From the NCBI RefSeq assembly GCF_011386835.1, contig NC_088792.1, positions 62,913,287 through 62,977,286 on the forward strand: DNA of 64,000 nucleotides, given 5' to 3'. Shown piece after piece: positions 11,751-21,232 of the stretch; position 1 is the first letter of the stretch, and the number at the start of each line of letters is the position of its first letter. The notes beneath the pieces are model-generated. The model was not told the origin of the DNA. It saw only the letters and a program-made list of their open reading frames with translations, and ran no database searches. This DNA is from Chrysemys picta bellii (lineage: Eukaryota; Chordata; Testudines; Emydidae). The translations under genes were made by a program, and so were the position numbers.

Positions 11751-13106
11751 ATATTTCTGAAGGTTGTCAGAGCTTTTTGATTGTTCAGATTAACTGACCG
11801 ATGAAAACTTGGGTGGTTTAAGTGATCATTATTCTTTCTTATTTTTAAGATAGTTAACTACAGTAGCTACATACACTGCTATGAATATCATGACGATAAC
11901 TTGATATGAGATGTGAAGAATTATCTTTTGGAACACTTAGAATTTCAGTTATGTTGTATTACTGTGGTTCGTTTTAGCTCTGCTCCCCCATTCTCTCACA
12001 GCTGCAGTTAGTGACCATAGTTTAACTGATTGGCACTTCCCCTACCACAGTGACACTGGCTGAAATTGTATGGTACCGGAGTTGCACTATAACGGTTTTC
12101 TCCACAGAACAATAGGCTGTAAAGTACATTACAGAACCACAGCTGTTGTGTTCACCCAGAAACATCCTGTACATTGTTGTGAGTACTTTATCCTCTATTA
12201 CCATATCACGGTAACGGATAAGAACAGAATTACTGAACAAAATATAAAGAGGGGAAGCGTAACAGTTGCTACATAGCAGATAATGTCTAGAACTAGGCGC
12301 TACCTTTACAGAAGGTATATAGGTCCTAAAAATGGCTCCTGTGATATTCTTGGAGAGGATGGATAATCCAGTGTTTAAGCCACCAGCCAGACTAGAAGTC
12401 AGGAGAGTGAGGTTCAGCTCCTAGCTCTGCCGCACACTTCAGAGGTGACCTTGTGCAAGTCTTTTAATCTTTGTGTGACCCAGAAGATAAAATAAGGATA
12501 ATACTTCCTTCCTTTCTTCCACCCTTTTGGTCTTTATTTATACAGTGAGGGTTGCTAGGCGGTAACTCTCTTATTATATGTATGAACAGCACTGAGCACA
12601 ATGGGACTCTGACATAAATTGGGACCCTAGGGACTAGATAGTTTAATCCAATCAGTGGAGAAAGAGAAAAGAAAGGGGAAAAAGGTATTTTCAAAACGTT
12701 AGTGGTGAGAAAGGAAAGGTGTTCTTAAGGAAGTTAGTCACAGTAAGTGCCAAGGGATCCTGATGTTTGTGGTGCCACCAGCCAAAATCTCTTTTGGTAC
12801 CTCACTGCCCTTGTGTAGGGCAAGTTAATGAAGGTGCCATTCTCCCGCCCCTTTCAGGCTCTCAAGAGCCCCCCCCCCCACTCACACACACCCATAACGT
12901 TAGTAGTGCAGTAATCTTTGGGTCACTGTTGTCCAGTGGTGCTCTTAACCTACTGCCCCAGTGATTTCATTCAGAATGGGAAGTCCTAAATTGTCCTTAT
13001 GAATCCTTTTATGGGATTAGACACTGGGTGACTAGCTTCTAAAGTAGGAGGCAGAGCATCTCACCCTAAGCAAAGCTTCCAAGACACTGGGCATGTGTGC
13101 ATCTTT
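11751..13106. other. No gene seen outside a MIR fragment
   Basis: Apart from the MIR at 12390-12610 I see only unique-looking sequence and a nine-C run near 12870. Confidence 0.5.
12390..12610 (+). mobile_element. MIR SINE
   Basis: The order of MIR core motifs is readable: TAGAAGTCAGGAGAGTGAGG, then TAGCTCTGCC, then GTGACCTTGTGCAAGTC with its following TTTAATCTTTGTGTGACCC. The 3' part near 12570-12610 (TGAACAGCACTGAGCACAAT) is of the conserved tail type. MIRs are ancient amniote tRNA-derived SINEs mobilised by L2, so this copy is old. Confidence 0.75.
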
Positions 13107-14140
13107 GGACTAGATTCACAAAGGGCCTTAGGTACCTAACTGCCACATTAGGCACCCGAGTCCCAGATTTAGGCATCATTGATATTCACAAAACCCTGCT
13201 CAGCTGCCACCTGTAAGGGCCCAAACTCACACACTGTCTAGTTCTCTAGGTACCTTATGTTGCTGCCTCTGGACCTGTGCACTGCTACCTCATGCTGTAT
13301 GCCTGGGTGCCTAAGCCCCATTACCATCCAAGAGCCAGGGGAAGATAAGCAAAGGGGAGCCTAACTCACCTGGTAGGTGTGCTCAGAAGCCATCTAGCTC
13401 TACAGAAAACAGAGAGGGGAGGAGGAAGAAAGGGAGGATCTCCCTCAAAACTTTTAGCCCAATGATTAGGCTACTCACCCAAGATGAAGGGTACTCTGCC
13501 TGATGGGAAGGGACTTGAACAGGGCTCAGCCACCTCTTGAGTGAGTGCCTCACCCCATGACTATGGTGCATTTGCTCTGGCCCAGTTAATATTTAACTTT
13601 TCGGTTATTTAATTGAAGAGGAACAACTTCAAGTGGAGAGACTAAGGGAGCCGCACATCAGAATATTCCATAGCTCAGCGGCTAGGGCACTCCCCGGAGG
13701 GGGCAGATACCTGTTCCAATCCCTTCTCCCTCTCAGTTGGGGAGGGTACTTGAACTGGTAGTCTCCCACTTCCCCCGTGAACACTGTAATCATTGGGCTA
13801 AAAGTTATGAGGGAGGTCATTGTCATCATCGTCACCCTCCTCTCCACCCTAGCCACCTGGCTCCAGGAGAGGCTACCCAGCAACGAATGCCAAGCAGAGA
13901 TAGATGCTTAATTCTTCAGAGAAGCACAGGGCTCAGCATATCCCCCTCTCCATAGAATCTCCCATTGGCTAGCTTAGGTGGCTCCCTGCCTTTTGGGAAT
14001 GCCATTTTTAGGCCCTCTCTCTCTCTCCATCACCGTATAGGGAGCCTAGCCACCAAACCCAGGCTTTGTGAATCCTAGTGATTTTTCTAGATGCCTAAAG
14101 GTAGGCATCACCACACCGAAGTTTCTTTGCGAATCTAGCC
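13107..14140. mobile_element. TIR element of 1034 bp with tRNA-like modules
   Basis: The left end GGACTAGATTCACAAAG and the right end (reverse complement GGCTAGATTCGCAAAG) form terminal inverted repeats. CTTT lies immediately outside both (13103-13106 and 14141-14144). Inside, three blocks look like tRNA-derived sequence: one plus-strand block starting AGCCCAATGATTAGGCTACT near 13457, its inverted relative starting near 13800 and read on the minus strand (AGCCCAATGATTACAGTGTT), and a TAGCTCAGCGGCTAGGGC block at about 13673. No transposase is encoded. The superfamily is undetermined. Confidence 0.65.
13673..13725 (+). repeat. tRNA-like module with A- and B-box-like motifs
   Basis: TAGCTCAGCGGCTAGGGC resembles a pol III A box, and CCTGTTCCAATCCC some 35 bp later resembles a B box. 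It does not fold into a tRNA by inspection, and it lies inside the 13107-14140 TIR element, so it is a tRNA-derived repeat module and not a tRNA gene. Confidence 0.45.
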
Positions 14141-15494
14141 CTTTGTGTCCTCAGCCTGTACAAAGCTGTATCTTATGAAAAGCATTTCCTACTGAGTGCT
14201 ATAGGACCTGATCTTGTTCACATCAATGTCAAAACTCCTATTGACTTCAGTGGATGTAGGATTGAGACCCTGCCATTGTATGTGATTCTAGCCACTACCA
14301 TCACCCCCTATCATTTTAGCCCTACCCGTGTGTAAAGGACTCTAATCGTTGCCAAGCCTTCACTAATAAACACTGTTATCCACAAAGAACTGAAATACCA
14401 CTCGTGTCTTTGGCAGTCTCAGTATGCAGTATATAAATCTTCTGAAAGACTGGGGTCAATCTTTATATGTGCTAAACAGACATCTAACCATTCAGTAGCT
14501 AGCTTCATCAGTTCCAATCTTTTAAGTTGCATAGTAACTATAATTTCTCCTGCTCAATGAAAAGGAAGAGTCTTCACCTTCTCCACAAGCTGGCAAGAGG
14601 GAAATGCCATCTCTAGTGCATTGGACTAGCCATTTCATTATTAGTTTCAATCCTGACTTATGGAGCTCACAAAGTTGGGTATTTTTAGAGTATCAGTTCT
14701 GATTATTAGCAGTAATTGCTATGTCTACACAGTCCTTGGCCTTTCTCTTTAGACTGCTAGTAAGGGTACCAATTGTGATGGTTTCTAGAATATGGAGGCT
14801 TGTCCACTAGGAATTGAACAGAGACTAATTCACTTTGCATAAGCCACTGGACAATCACCAGCTGGTAATTTTTGAACAAGATTTGATTTGAACTATTCTA
14901 AAGGGACTTGCCCCAGGCCCTGAGTAAATCAGCAGTATAGCCAAGATTAGAACTCAGAAGCTTCTGACGGCTAGACCTGTGCTCCGGCCCCTGGAGTATG
15001 TTGCATCTCCCCCTCAGCCATCCAGTCATCATATGACTATCTTTGTCTTTATATAGAAAAAAAGAGATGGAATAGAACTGAGCTTTTTTATCTCTGAAAC
15101 ATGAAGTACATTCACCCCAGCTTGTGGACGGAAATATCTCAAGACAAGAACCTGAATGATGAGACATGGAATTTCTACCATATTCCATAGGTTTCATTGT
15201 TCTATTGTTTTATCCGTTAAATCCAGCCCATTAAATATGAAAGCTAATTCTTCTGCCTTAGATTGCAGCCTCTCTCATACTAAGACCAGTATTAAATATT
15301 TTCTCACTAGGGCTTGTCTCCAGGGCAAGTTGTTATGTGCCAAGCCAGGGGATGAATCTACAATGCACCAGCTCGTCACACAGTAACATCCCATGTAGAC
15401 ACTGCTGCATTGCACTGAAAGTCCCATAAGTACTAAAGTGTAGTAAACCAAACCACAGTCCAGGATCTCATGTTTAGAACACGTACACAGAAAG
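14141..15494. other. No gene seen
   Basis: Unique-looking sequence. Weak repeat traces are present: a palindromic CATTGACTTCAGTGG-type motif near 14235-14260, an antisense MIR-like stretch near 14930-14990, and a possible MITE end GGGCTTGTCTCCAGGG at 15309. None is strong enough to delimit. Confidence 0.4.
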
Positions 15495-16201
15495 ATGTCA
15501 CAGGGTATGCCCACCCCATCTTATTTTAGGGCTGGTTGGAGTTGTGATACCACCGCAATTACCGTCTATCAGACCATCCCTAGACTGAAGGCAGCATGAC
15601 TCAGTGGTCAGGGTCAAGATGGTTGCCTCTGGGGAAGGGTCATGTGACCTGGTGGCCCGAGTCAATACCACTGCCCTTGAGGCCAGGTCTGCGCAGCCTA
15701 GTGGCCAGAATCTGGAAAGTGGGCTGCCACCTAGGGGTGGGTGGTGACTGGGGTAAGGGGACCCAGGCCCTCCCTCTCCACTGGGCCCTGGCCCAGGGCC
15801 CTATCAGCGGTGAATGTGGTCACCACCCAGTCAGCAGGGATCCTACTGCAACATGCTGACTTGCCTCAGGTGGGAGATACCACTGACCCTGCCTCCCTGG
15901 GCCACTTCCTACTGTGAGTCCTGAAGCTGAGGTCTGTTGGTTGTCGGGGTCTCCGAGCTCCTCGGCACAGGTAGCTTGTTGGGACTCCGACTCCAGTCAG
16001 CCGGACGTAGGCAACAGGTCTCCGGTTTGGGCCTTGGGATCTCTGGTTTCTGCAGTCAGGGGCTGAAGCAGCTCCTGGGCTGGAGCCTCCATCGAGCATC
16101 CTTCCTCCTCGGCGGTCAGCTGTTCCATTTTCTACTGAGGCAGCAGTTGGAGTATGCTCAGCACAGTCTGAGGGGTGGGACTTCCACTACCCATATTGTG
16201 G
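15495..16201. repeat. GC-rich LTR-like block into which the retrovirus inserted
   Basis: The block begins TGTCACAGGGTATGCCCACC, has the texture of turtle retroelement LTRs and is interrupted at 16202 by the endogenous retrovirus. Sequence just right of the retrovirus (21815 on) would be its continuation. I could not find its far end, so its identity as an LTR is tentative. Confidence 0.35.
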
Positions 16202-16204
16202 TGT

Positions 16205-16212
16205 TGACGTCA
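16205..16212 (+). promoter_or_regulatory. CRE-like palindrome at the LTR start
   Basis: TGACGTCA is a perfect cAMP-response-element/ATF palindrome three bases into U3. It is repeated at 21236-21243. Whether it works there is inference. Confidence 0.5.
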
Positions 16213-16601
16213 CTAGGCCTCACCCTAGGTAACTCGGGATGGTGGAAGGCCACTAAGTGTCAATGAAGCCTTCCTGCACTAGGCCTAAGTGAACCAAACT
16301 CTATCCTTCCATGTTTAAACTCTAATCAACCTCAAAAGCCAGGTGCAATTGGAATATGTAAGCAACCAGTTATCTGTGTGCAACCCCCTGCTCAAGCAGT
16401 AATAATAAGGCCTGCATGTTTCTGGCTGAAGGGAAAAAGGACAAGATAACGGTTTAAAGAAGTTGCTAACAAGCTAGGCTTATAGCTGCCAAGAATGACT
16501 TAACTATTACCAGGGACGGGAGGGGTAGAGGGAGGAATGGGGGGGGGGAGAAAGGGAGGGCTAGAGGGGAAAGGAGGGGGGTGAGGCTTAATTGCAAAAT
16601 G

Positions 16602-16608
16602 TATAAAA
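16602..16608 (+). promoter_or_regulatory. LTR TATA box
   Basis: TATAAAA lies 79 bp upstream of the AATAAA signal, the usual layout of a compact retroviral U3/R boundary. Transcription would start about 25-30 bp downstream. Confidence 0.75.
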
Positions 16609-16680
16609 GAAGAAAAACTGTTCCTGTTAATGTGCTTGATTTGAGACGTGCCTGTCTCCTTGCACCGCTTTGGGATCCCA

Positions 16681-16686
16681 AATAAA
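16681..16686 (+). terminator. LTR polyadenylation signal
   Basis: AATAAA sits in the R region and is followed by T/G-rich sequence (TTTGTTTGCTT). The equivalent in the 3' LTR is at 21712-21717. Confidence 0.75.
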
Positions 16687-16787
16687 CTTTGTTTGCTTCT
16701 CCACCTGGTGTGTTTATTGACGCGAAGCACACCGGGCAACGAACCCGCTGTTGCTTTGCCTCGGGCATTCTGTGCTGGCAACAGTTT

Positions 16788-16805
16788 TGGCGCCCAACGT
16801 GGGGC
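16788..16805 (+). promoter_or_regulatory. Primer binding site, tRNA-Lys(1,2) type
   Basis: TGGCGCCCAACGTGGGGC starts four bases after the LTR end. It is complementary to the 3' end of the tRNA-Lys1,2 isoacceptor used by several beta- and lentivirus-like groups. Gammaretrovirus-like elements more often use Pro, so the pairing of this site with the gag/pol type seen here is unusual. Confidence 0.85.
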
Positions 16806-17134
16806 TCGAGGCTGAAATTTAGCCTTGCCTGGACCCCTCTTGGAGGTCAACAGATTGTGGCGACGACCGACGCCCAGCGCGCACCGGTGACTTTACCGGG
16901 GGCCTCAGCGGAGACGTGGTTTGGTCGACCCCAGAGGGCACAACGGTGCAACGCGCTCGAGGAGTGGAGAAGCAGCTGTGGGCGACGGTGGGGAACCGGA
17001 CCCATGGATAGGGCGACAGTGCAGAACCGGACCCTTAGATAAGGTAGGAAAAGTCCAGTGGGGACTTTATCTGTCTTGACCTGGGGACGCCCAGTGTCTA
17101 CCTGTTATGACCTGGGGATGCCCAGTGTCTCCCT
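16806..17134 (+). other. Retroviral leader
   Basis: This untranslated leader lies between primer site and gag. It contains a direct repeat of the phrase GACCTGGGGACGCCCAGTGT (about 17078-17097, and again with GATGCC near 17109-17128). A splice donor and packaging signal are expected in such leaders; AGATAAGGTAGGAA near 17037-17050 is a candidate donor. Confidence 0.55.
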
Positions 17135-17860
17135 ATGGGGCAGGGACAGAGTATGGCAGGCAGGGTAAGGTGTACACCCTTGGAATGCATTCTGGTGAAT
17201 TGGAAAGTGTTTGGATCGGATCCGTTGGTTAAAAGTAAACTGAAAAGATTCTGTACAGTAGACTGGCCTCAATATCAGCTAGAGGACCAGGAAAGGTGGC
17301 CACCGGAAGGATCACTTAATTATAATACGATCCTTCAATTACTTCTGTTTTGTCAGCAAACAAGTAAATGGAATGAACATATGTATGTACAGTTGTTTAT
17401 GTTGCTAAGAAATAGGTTAGATATTTTGCAAAAGTGTAATTTGACTCCGACAAGTTCAGTAGTAGCTACTGTTAGTCCCCAGAACCCCCCCACAGCTGTA
17501 ATGGCAGGTCCGGTGTCCCCTTCGGCTATCACACCCCCACCATATAAAGACAAGGTGTCTCAGGTCCCAGAGATTGCCCCCTCAGTGGAATTTTATCCGT
17601 TGGTCACTGAGACTGTGGTGTCCAGACATGGCTCAGATAGGAATCAGGCCACTACTATGCAGGTTTACACCCATGTGCCTTTTAACCCGGTGGACCTAGC
17701 AGCCTTTAAGGCACAGGCAGGAGAATTCTCTACGAACCCAAGCAAGTCTATCTCGGTCTTTGGAGGGTGCCTGGCTAGCTGTAAGCCTGACTGTGATGAT
17801 TGTCATGTCCTTATGCGGACCCTGCTGTCTGAGGTGGAGCGTAATCAGGTTGTGTCTTAA
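17135..17860 (+). pseudogene. gag: gag remnant: matrix, PPPY domain and start of capsid
   Basis: The 241-codon frame begins MGQ, giving the N-terminal glycine needed for myristoylation and membrane targeting of Gag. Residues 1-105 resemble a gammaretroviral matrix, with the FC..DWP spacing seen in that family. A proline-rich linker follows, with the late-domain motif PPPY at residues 134-137, which recruits NEDD4-type ligases for budding. From about residue 182 (PFNPVDLAAFK) the start of capsid is visible, and it ends after about 60 residues at a TAA (17858-17860). Most of the capsid core is absent. The nucleocapsid piece downstream is in the same reading frame, so the capsid loss is an internal deletion with a stop nearby. 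Confidence 0.85.
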
Positions 17861-17884
17861 GAAAAAGAAAAGAGGCAAGCGAAA

Positions 17885-18094
17885 ATGATGGTCGCAGCAG
17901 CACAGGCCAGTGGCAGGAGAAAATTCCAGGAAGGTAGAAGGGGCCGGAGAATGAGAGGACGTGGGCGCCCTGGCTCACAGGAAAGGAGTCTGGGTCGCAA
18001 CCAGTGTGCCAGATGCCGAAAGGAGGGACATTGGAAAAATGAGTGCCCCAAAAGAGAAGGTACCCCTATGATGGCAGCGAAGGATCAAGAATAG
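17885..18094 (+). pseudogene. gag: gag nucleocapsid remnant, one zinc knuckle
   Basis: This 70-codon frame is very basic (RRGRRMRGRGRPG) and contains one C-X2-C-X4-H-X4-C zinc knuckle: C41, C44, H49 and C54 in CARCRKEGHWKNEC. A single knuckle is the gammaretroviral arrangement; beta- and lentivirus Gags have two. Nucleocapsid binds genomic RNA. The frame ends at a TAG (18092-18094) and the protease lies in the same frame 3' of it. Related gammaretroviruses use stop-codon readthrough at this junction, so the TAG may be original rather than damage. Confidence 0.85.
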
Positions 18095-18142
18095 GAGTGT
18101 CAGGGGAGACGGACTATCCTGCCCCCGGAACCCTGAGTAAAA

Positions 18143-18421
18143 ATGCGGGTGGGAGATTCGGACATAGACTTTTTAATAGACTCTGGAGCTGCACGAACTG
18201 CTGTAAACCAACCCCTTCAGCTGCCTGTGTCAGAGTCCCTCACTGTGGTGGGTGCCACAGGGAAAGGAACCAAGTGCCCAGTATATGCCCCAATGGAATG
18301 TGCTTTGGGAAACAGAACTCTATCTCACAAACTGGTTAACCTCCCCGATTGTCCAACACTTCTACTGGGACGGGACCTGCTTTGTCGCTTAGGAGCCACC
18401 CTGCATTTCACCCAAGATTAA
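18143..18421 (+). pseudogene. pro: Retroviral aspartic protease remnant
   Basis: The 92-codon frame has the flap and active-site order of a retropepsin: FLIDSGA with the catalytic aspartate encoded at 18179-18181, and near the end LLLGRDLL, the conserved GRD motif. The length is somewhat short of a full protease. The active site is DSG instead of the commoner DTG, a known functional variant. A TGA (18134-18136) lies just before the methionine used here and a TAA (18419-18421) closes it. It sits in the same frame as gag. Confidence 0.85.
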
Positions 18422-18457
18422 ATAAACCTCACCTTACCCGCAGAGAATGCCTGAATA

Positions 18458-18787
18458 ATGACCCTTGCAATTGAGCCCTCAGACATGGAAGCCCCAGAGT
18501 GGAGCCAGTGGGAAGACAAAAGGAGGGTTAAAAAGCAGCTTTGCTGGACAGTGTTGGCCCAGGGATTTAAAAATCCCCCCACCCTTTTCGGCCAGGCCCT
18601 GGCCAGAGACTTGGAAGAGTGGGACAATGAGGACAGGGTCCTCCTCCTGCAATATGTGGATGACTTGTTAATTGCTGCTGTGGGTCTCATCCCTTGCCTT
18701 AAAGCCACTGTGAGCCTCCTGAACTTTGTTGGACTCCTCAAAAGTGGGTGTGCTCATCCTGGTTTGTTGCTCCAAAGCTCTGTATAA
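18458..18787 (+). pseudogene. pol: Reverse transcriptase fragment with YVDD box
   Basis: Only a piece of the RT palm remains. LAQGFKNPPTLFGQAL precedes the catalytic LLQYVDDLLIAA, whose YVDD codons are at 18653-18664. The N-terminal fingers are mostly absent and the frame loses RT similarity after about residue 85, so thumb, connection and RNase H are missing. This frame is the same as that of gag, nucleocapsid and protease, although TAA and TGA codons intervene at 18419 and 18452. Confidence 0.85.
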
Positions 18788-19202
18788 AAGTTATTTTACT
18801 GGAAGAGTTCATAATGGCAATGTGTATGTGTTCATTGTTAGGAAAAAGTGTATGAGTGAAAAATGGAAGTTTCCTTTGTAAGTTAAAAGAAGCCAAAAAA
18901 AAAAGAAAGAAAAAGAACAAAACGAGTTAACTGAGGAAAAAAATACAGCTAGCAAGCTCAGTCCAAAGATAAGATGCTGGCACCATCCAAGGACACTGCC
19001 CAGAGCTAAGACTTGGCCGACAGCCAAGAAAAGGGGGGGCCTCAATGGGCCCAAGCAACTATGAGATCTGCAAAACACTGTCAGGCATTAATGAAATGTG
19101 TTAGGTTTCTTTTCTCACAGAAAAAAGAAGTGCTAACCAAAGACCCTAGCAGCCCTGCCATTCATTGAAACAAGGAGACTGAGTCTACGTAAAGTCCATC
19201 AA
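18788..19202 (+). other. Unassigned A-rich segment inside the retrovirus
   Basis: This segment shows no pol similarity in any frame. It contains a poly-purine run AAAAAAAAAGAAAGAAAAAG near 18894-18914. It may be foreign sequence picked up when the provirus was rearranged. Confidence 0.5.
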
Positions 19203-19367
19203 CGAAAAACTGCTTTGGCTCCACACTGGAAAGGCCCTTTCCAAGTCCTGTTAACCACCAACACCGCTGTGAAGTACCAAGGACTGCCCACCTGGACCCA
19301 GGCTTCTCACTGTAAAAAGACCCCTCCACCTCAGGAGGACTCTCCGACTGATGATAAGCCTATTTAA
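19203..19367 (+). pseudogene. pol: Integrase C-terminal segment, copy A
   Basis: Fifty-five codons ending in TAA carry the pattern PHWKGPFQVLLTT and later TWTQASHCKK, which is the SH3-like DNA-binding tail of gammaretrovirus-type integrases. It lies upstream of the integrase zinc-binding and core pieces, the reverse of normal order, and its sequence differs clearly from the second tail at 20056-20220. The provirus therefore combines material of two lineages or a duplicated pol end. Confidence 0.75.
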
Positions 19368-19509
19368 AGACAGGGTGATGTGCTAGTAACCTCTCCCCTG
19401 TATGATGCTGAACCACACTGTTTCAGGAAAAGAGAAGAAGGAACACTTGCTTCATTGCAACCACAAAGTCCAGGAATTCCTGACTACAAAAGACATTAAG
19501 AACTGACCC
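19368..19509 (+). other. Short segment between integrase pieces
   Basis: No reading frame longer than about 30 codons is present. A few phrases may derive from pol or env but cannot be assigned. Confidence 0.4.
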
Positions 19510-19881
19510 TGGTGAAAAAACAAAGAATTATACGCTGGCAGGGAGGCTGTTAGACCTCTGGCCTCCCAGGTACAGGCTGAATGTCTTGTCTGCCAAAAGA
19601 ACAACCCTCGACCAGAAGTGTCAGTGCCACCAGCCACTCTGGAACCTACCCCAGGCCCAGGGCTGGTTTGGCAAATAGACTTTACTGAGTTCCCCCGGAC
19701 CCAAGGATTCAAATACCTTTTCGTCTTGGTGGATCGATTCAGCGGATGGCCTGATGCCTTACCCCTTGTTTTGCTCCGCATGCGCGCTCTCCCAAAGGGC
19801 AGGTTAGGGCTCAGTCCCTTCGAAATTATGTTTGGAAGGGCATGGCCTATGAACGGTACACCGGTTCTGGCAGGGGAGTGA
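19510..19881 (+). pseudogene. pol: Integrase zinc-binding end and catalytic-core remnant
   Basis: AECLVCQKNNP near 19578-19610 supplies the CC half of the HHCC zinc module, in frame with the block that follows. GLVWQIDFTEFP contains the first catalytic aspartate, and YLFVLVDRFSGWPDALP is the next conserved strand. After a deletion, LGLSPFEIMFGR near 19806-19841 marks the end of the core. The second catalytic aspartate and the glutamate region are lost in the gap, so strand transfer chemistry is impossible. The open part of this frame is 19618-19881. Confidence 0.82.
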
Positions 19882-20055
19882 GAAATGGGGTGTGGCTTTT
19901 TATCTCAGTACATGTGCTCTCTGTCTGCTGTTCTCTGTTCTCTCCACAGGTATACCAGAAATTTGCAGCCTCTCCCGCTGGATGCCCCTGTCCATTCCTT
20001 GCAGCCAGGCAATTCCGTTCTCGTTCGGACCTAGAAGGACAAGCCTCTCCAAGAG

Positions 20056-20220
20056 AAGTGGAAGGGACCCCACACCGTCCTGCTGGTCTCCCACACAGCA
20101 GCAAAGGTCAAGGGACACAAGAACTGGATTCATAACTCCTGTCTGAAGGCAGTGCCCGCTCCTGAACGGTGGACCGTCCAGCCTACGGAAAAAGACTACC
20201 AGCGACAACCTGAGACTTAA
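20056..20220 (+). pseudogene. pol: Integrase C-terminal segment, copy B
   Basis: KWKGPHTVLLVSHTAAKVKG followed by NWIHNSCLK is a second gammaretrovirus-type integrase tail, ending at TAA (20218-20220). It is in the same frame as the core piece at 19618 and is therefore the one in the expected position. An intervening block (19882-20055) is in other frames and not clearly pol. Confidence 0.75.
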
Positions 20221-20450
20221 ACTGTTATTCAAAAAACAATAAGATCTGCTGGGAATGCCCTGTGGTCTCTCTGGACAGTCGCAGCGCATTCCCCATGAAA
20301 ACTCTAAGCGTTGGTTGTGTTTACTCTCACAGGGCCGGCCTAACCTGATGGCCTGGTCCTTTTGTTTTTAATCTGCCTACTATTGGTAATTGATATTTTG
20401 TGGGTATTTGGAGAATTGTAATTGTTAGGCCCTAGTGTCACCTGCCCAGC

Positions 20451-20540
20451 ATGAGTTCAGGTTCAGGGTCTGCCACAGTGGTACTCTTTGCCATAGGGAC
20501 ACTCCTTTCGTTACCTCCCGTTTCCCCCAGGCACATGTAG
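20451..20540 (+). pseudogene. env: Possible envelope signal-peptide remnant
   Basis: A 29-codon frame starts ATG at 20451 and contains a hydrophobic core TVVLFAIGTLLSL, as expected for an envelope signal peptide, then stops at TAG. Its position after integrase fits. The surface domain that should follow is not readable. Confidence 0.45.
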
Positions 20541-20978
20541 GATGGAAAGGGATCCCTACTAACTTGGAAACAAACACATATGAGTCCTTGAAGGTTTGCT
20601 TTGCCCAAGAGTTTAACCTCTCTAACTGCTGAGTATGCTCCCAAATCCCGCACCACGCAGCAGGGTTACCCTGAAGGGTAGTTCCCCAAAATTAGTCAGA
20701 TATCTGTTGGAGATAGTTCAGTAGGAGAAAAAATACCTCGAGTACCCCCTTGTCACAAAACTGTACCATTAAATACCAGTATGCATTAAGGAACAACCCC
20801 TGGCTGCCCCAGGCAGCGTTAATCTTTGTATGCCACCTCAGCGCCCATTAAGGAAGAAACTTATGTCCCAGAAAACTCACAGGACATTAACAAGCACGTC
20901 CTGTCGGCCAAACAGGCTTTCAAGCAGTGGAAAGCCCAGGAAAAGAAACCCACAGTTTTCAATTCCCTTTGAAGTTGG
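20541..20978 (+). other. Decayed envelope region
   Basis: This lies between a probable signal peptide and the transmembrane segment. No long frame survives. Around 20880-20970 a phrase giving QAFKQWKAQEKKP may belong to the ectodomain stalk. Confidence 0.4.
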
Positions 20979-21212
20979 TTGCCCAACCTAGGAGGACTGG
21001 GGGGTGGCCTTGTGCGTCTCCTCCTCACGGGTGTAGTATTGTGCCTGGTCACCCTCCTCCTAATTGCTTGTTTTAAAATGCTCCTCCGTAAGCTTTGTGC
21101 CTCCCGTTCCTCAAAAATCCCGGCATACCCTCTCATTGAAAACCCCAGCTTCATAGCACTTAATCATATCTTGTCCACAGAATATGAGAAAACTCAGCCA
21201 AAAGCTTGTTGA
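20979..21212 (+). pseudogene. env: Envelope transmembrane anchor and cytoplasmic tail
   Basis: The 77-codon frame opens with PNLGGLGGG, followed by a hydrophobic span of about 24 residues (LLLTGVVLCLVTLLLIACF) and a short basic and polar tail. This is the membrane-spanning end of a retroviral Env TM subunit. The immunosuppressive region, fusion peptide and surface domain are not preserved. Confidence 0.75.
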
Positions 21213-21220
21213 GTATTCTC

Positions 21221-21232
21221 AAAGGAGGGAGT
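21221..21232 (+). promoter_or_regulatory. Polypurine tract
   Basis: AAAGGAGGGAGT directly abuts the 3' LTR start at 21233, the position expected for plus-strand priming. Confidence 0.8.

Larger units (their letters stand above)
16202..16783 (+). repeat. 5' LTR (582 bp)
   Basis: It runs from TGTTGACGTCACTAGG to TGCTGGCAACA. It matches 21233-21814 base for base except at 16240 (T/G) and at 16574, 16576, 16578, 16583, 16585 and 16609 (all G here, A in the 3' copy). U3 contains a CRE-like TGACGTCA at 16205-16212, then a G-rich tract near 16510-16580. A TATA box and AATAAA define R/U5. Confidence 0.95.

Noticed and set aside
13673..13725. Possible tRNA gene
   Set aside because: It does not fold as a cloverleaf by inspection and sits inside a TIR element.
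15309..15514. MITE with GGGCTTGTCTCC start
   Set aside because: A matching right end and duplication could not be found.
16466..16850. Minus-strand frames of 100-116 codons, repeated at 21497-21854
   Set aside because: They are antisense readings of the two LTRs.
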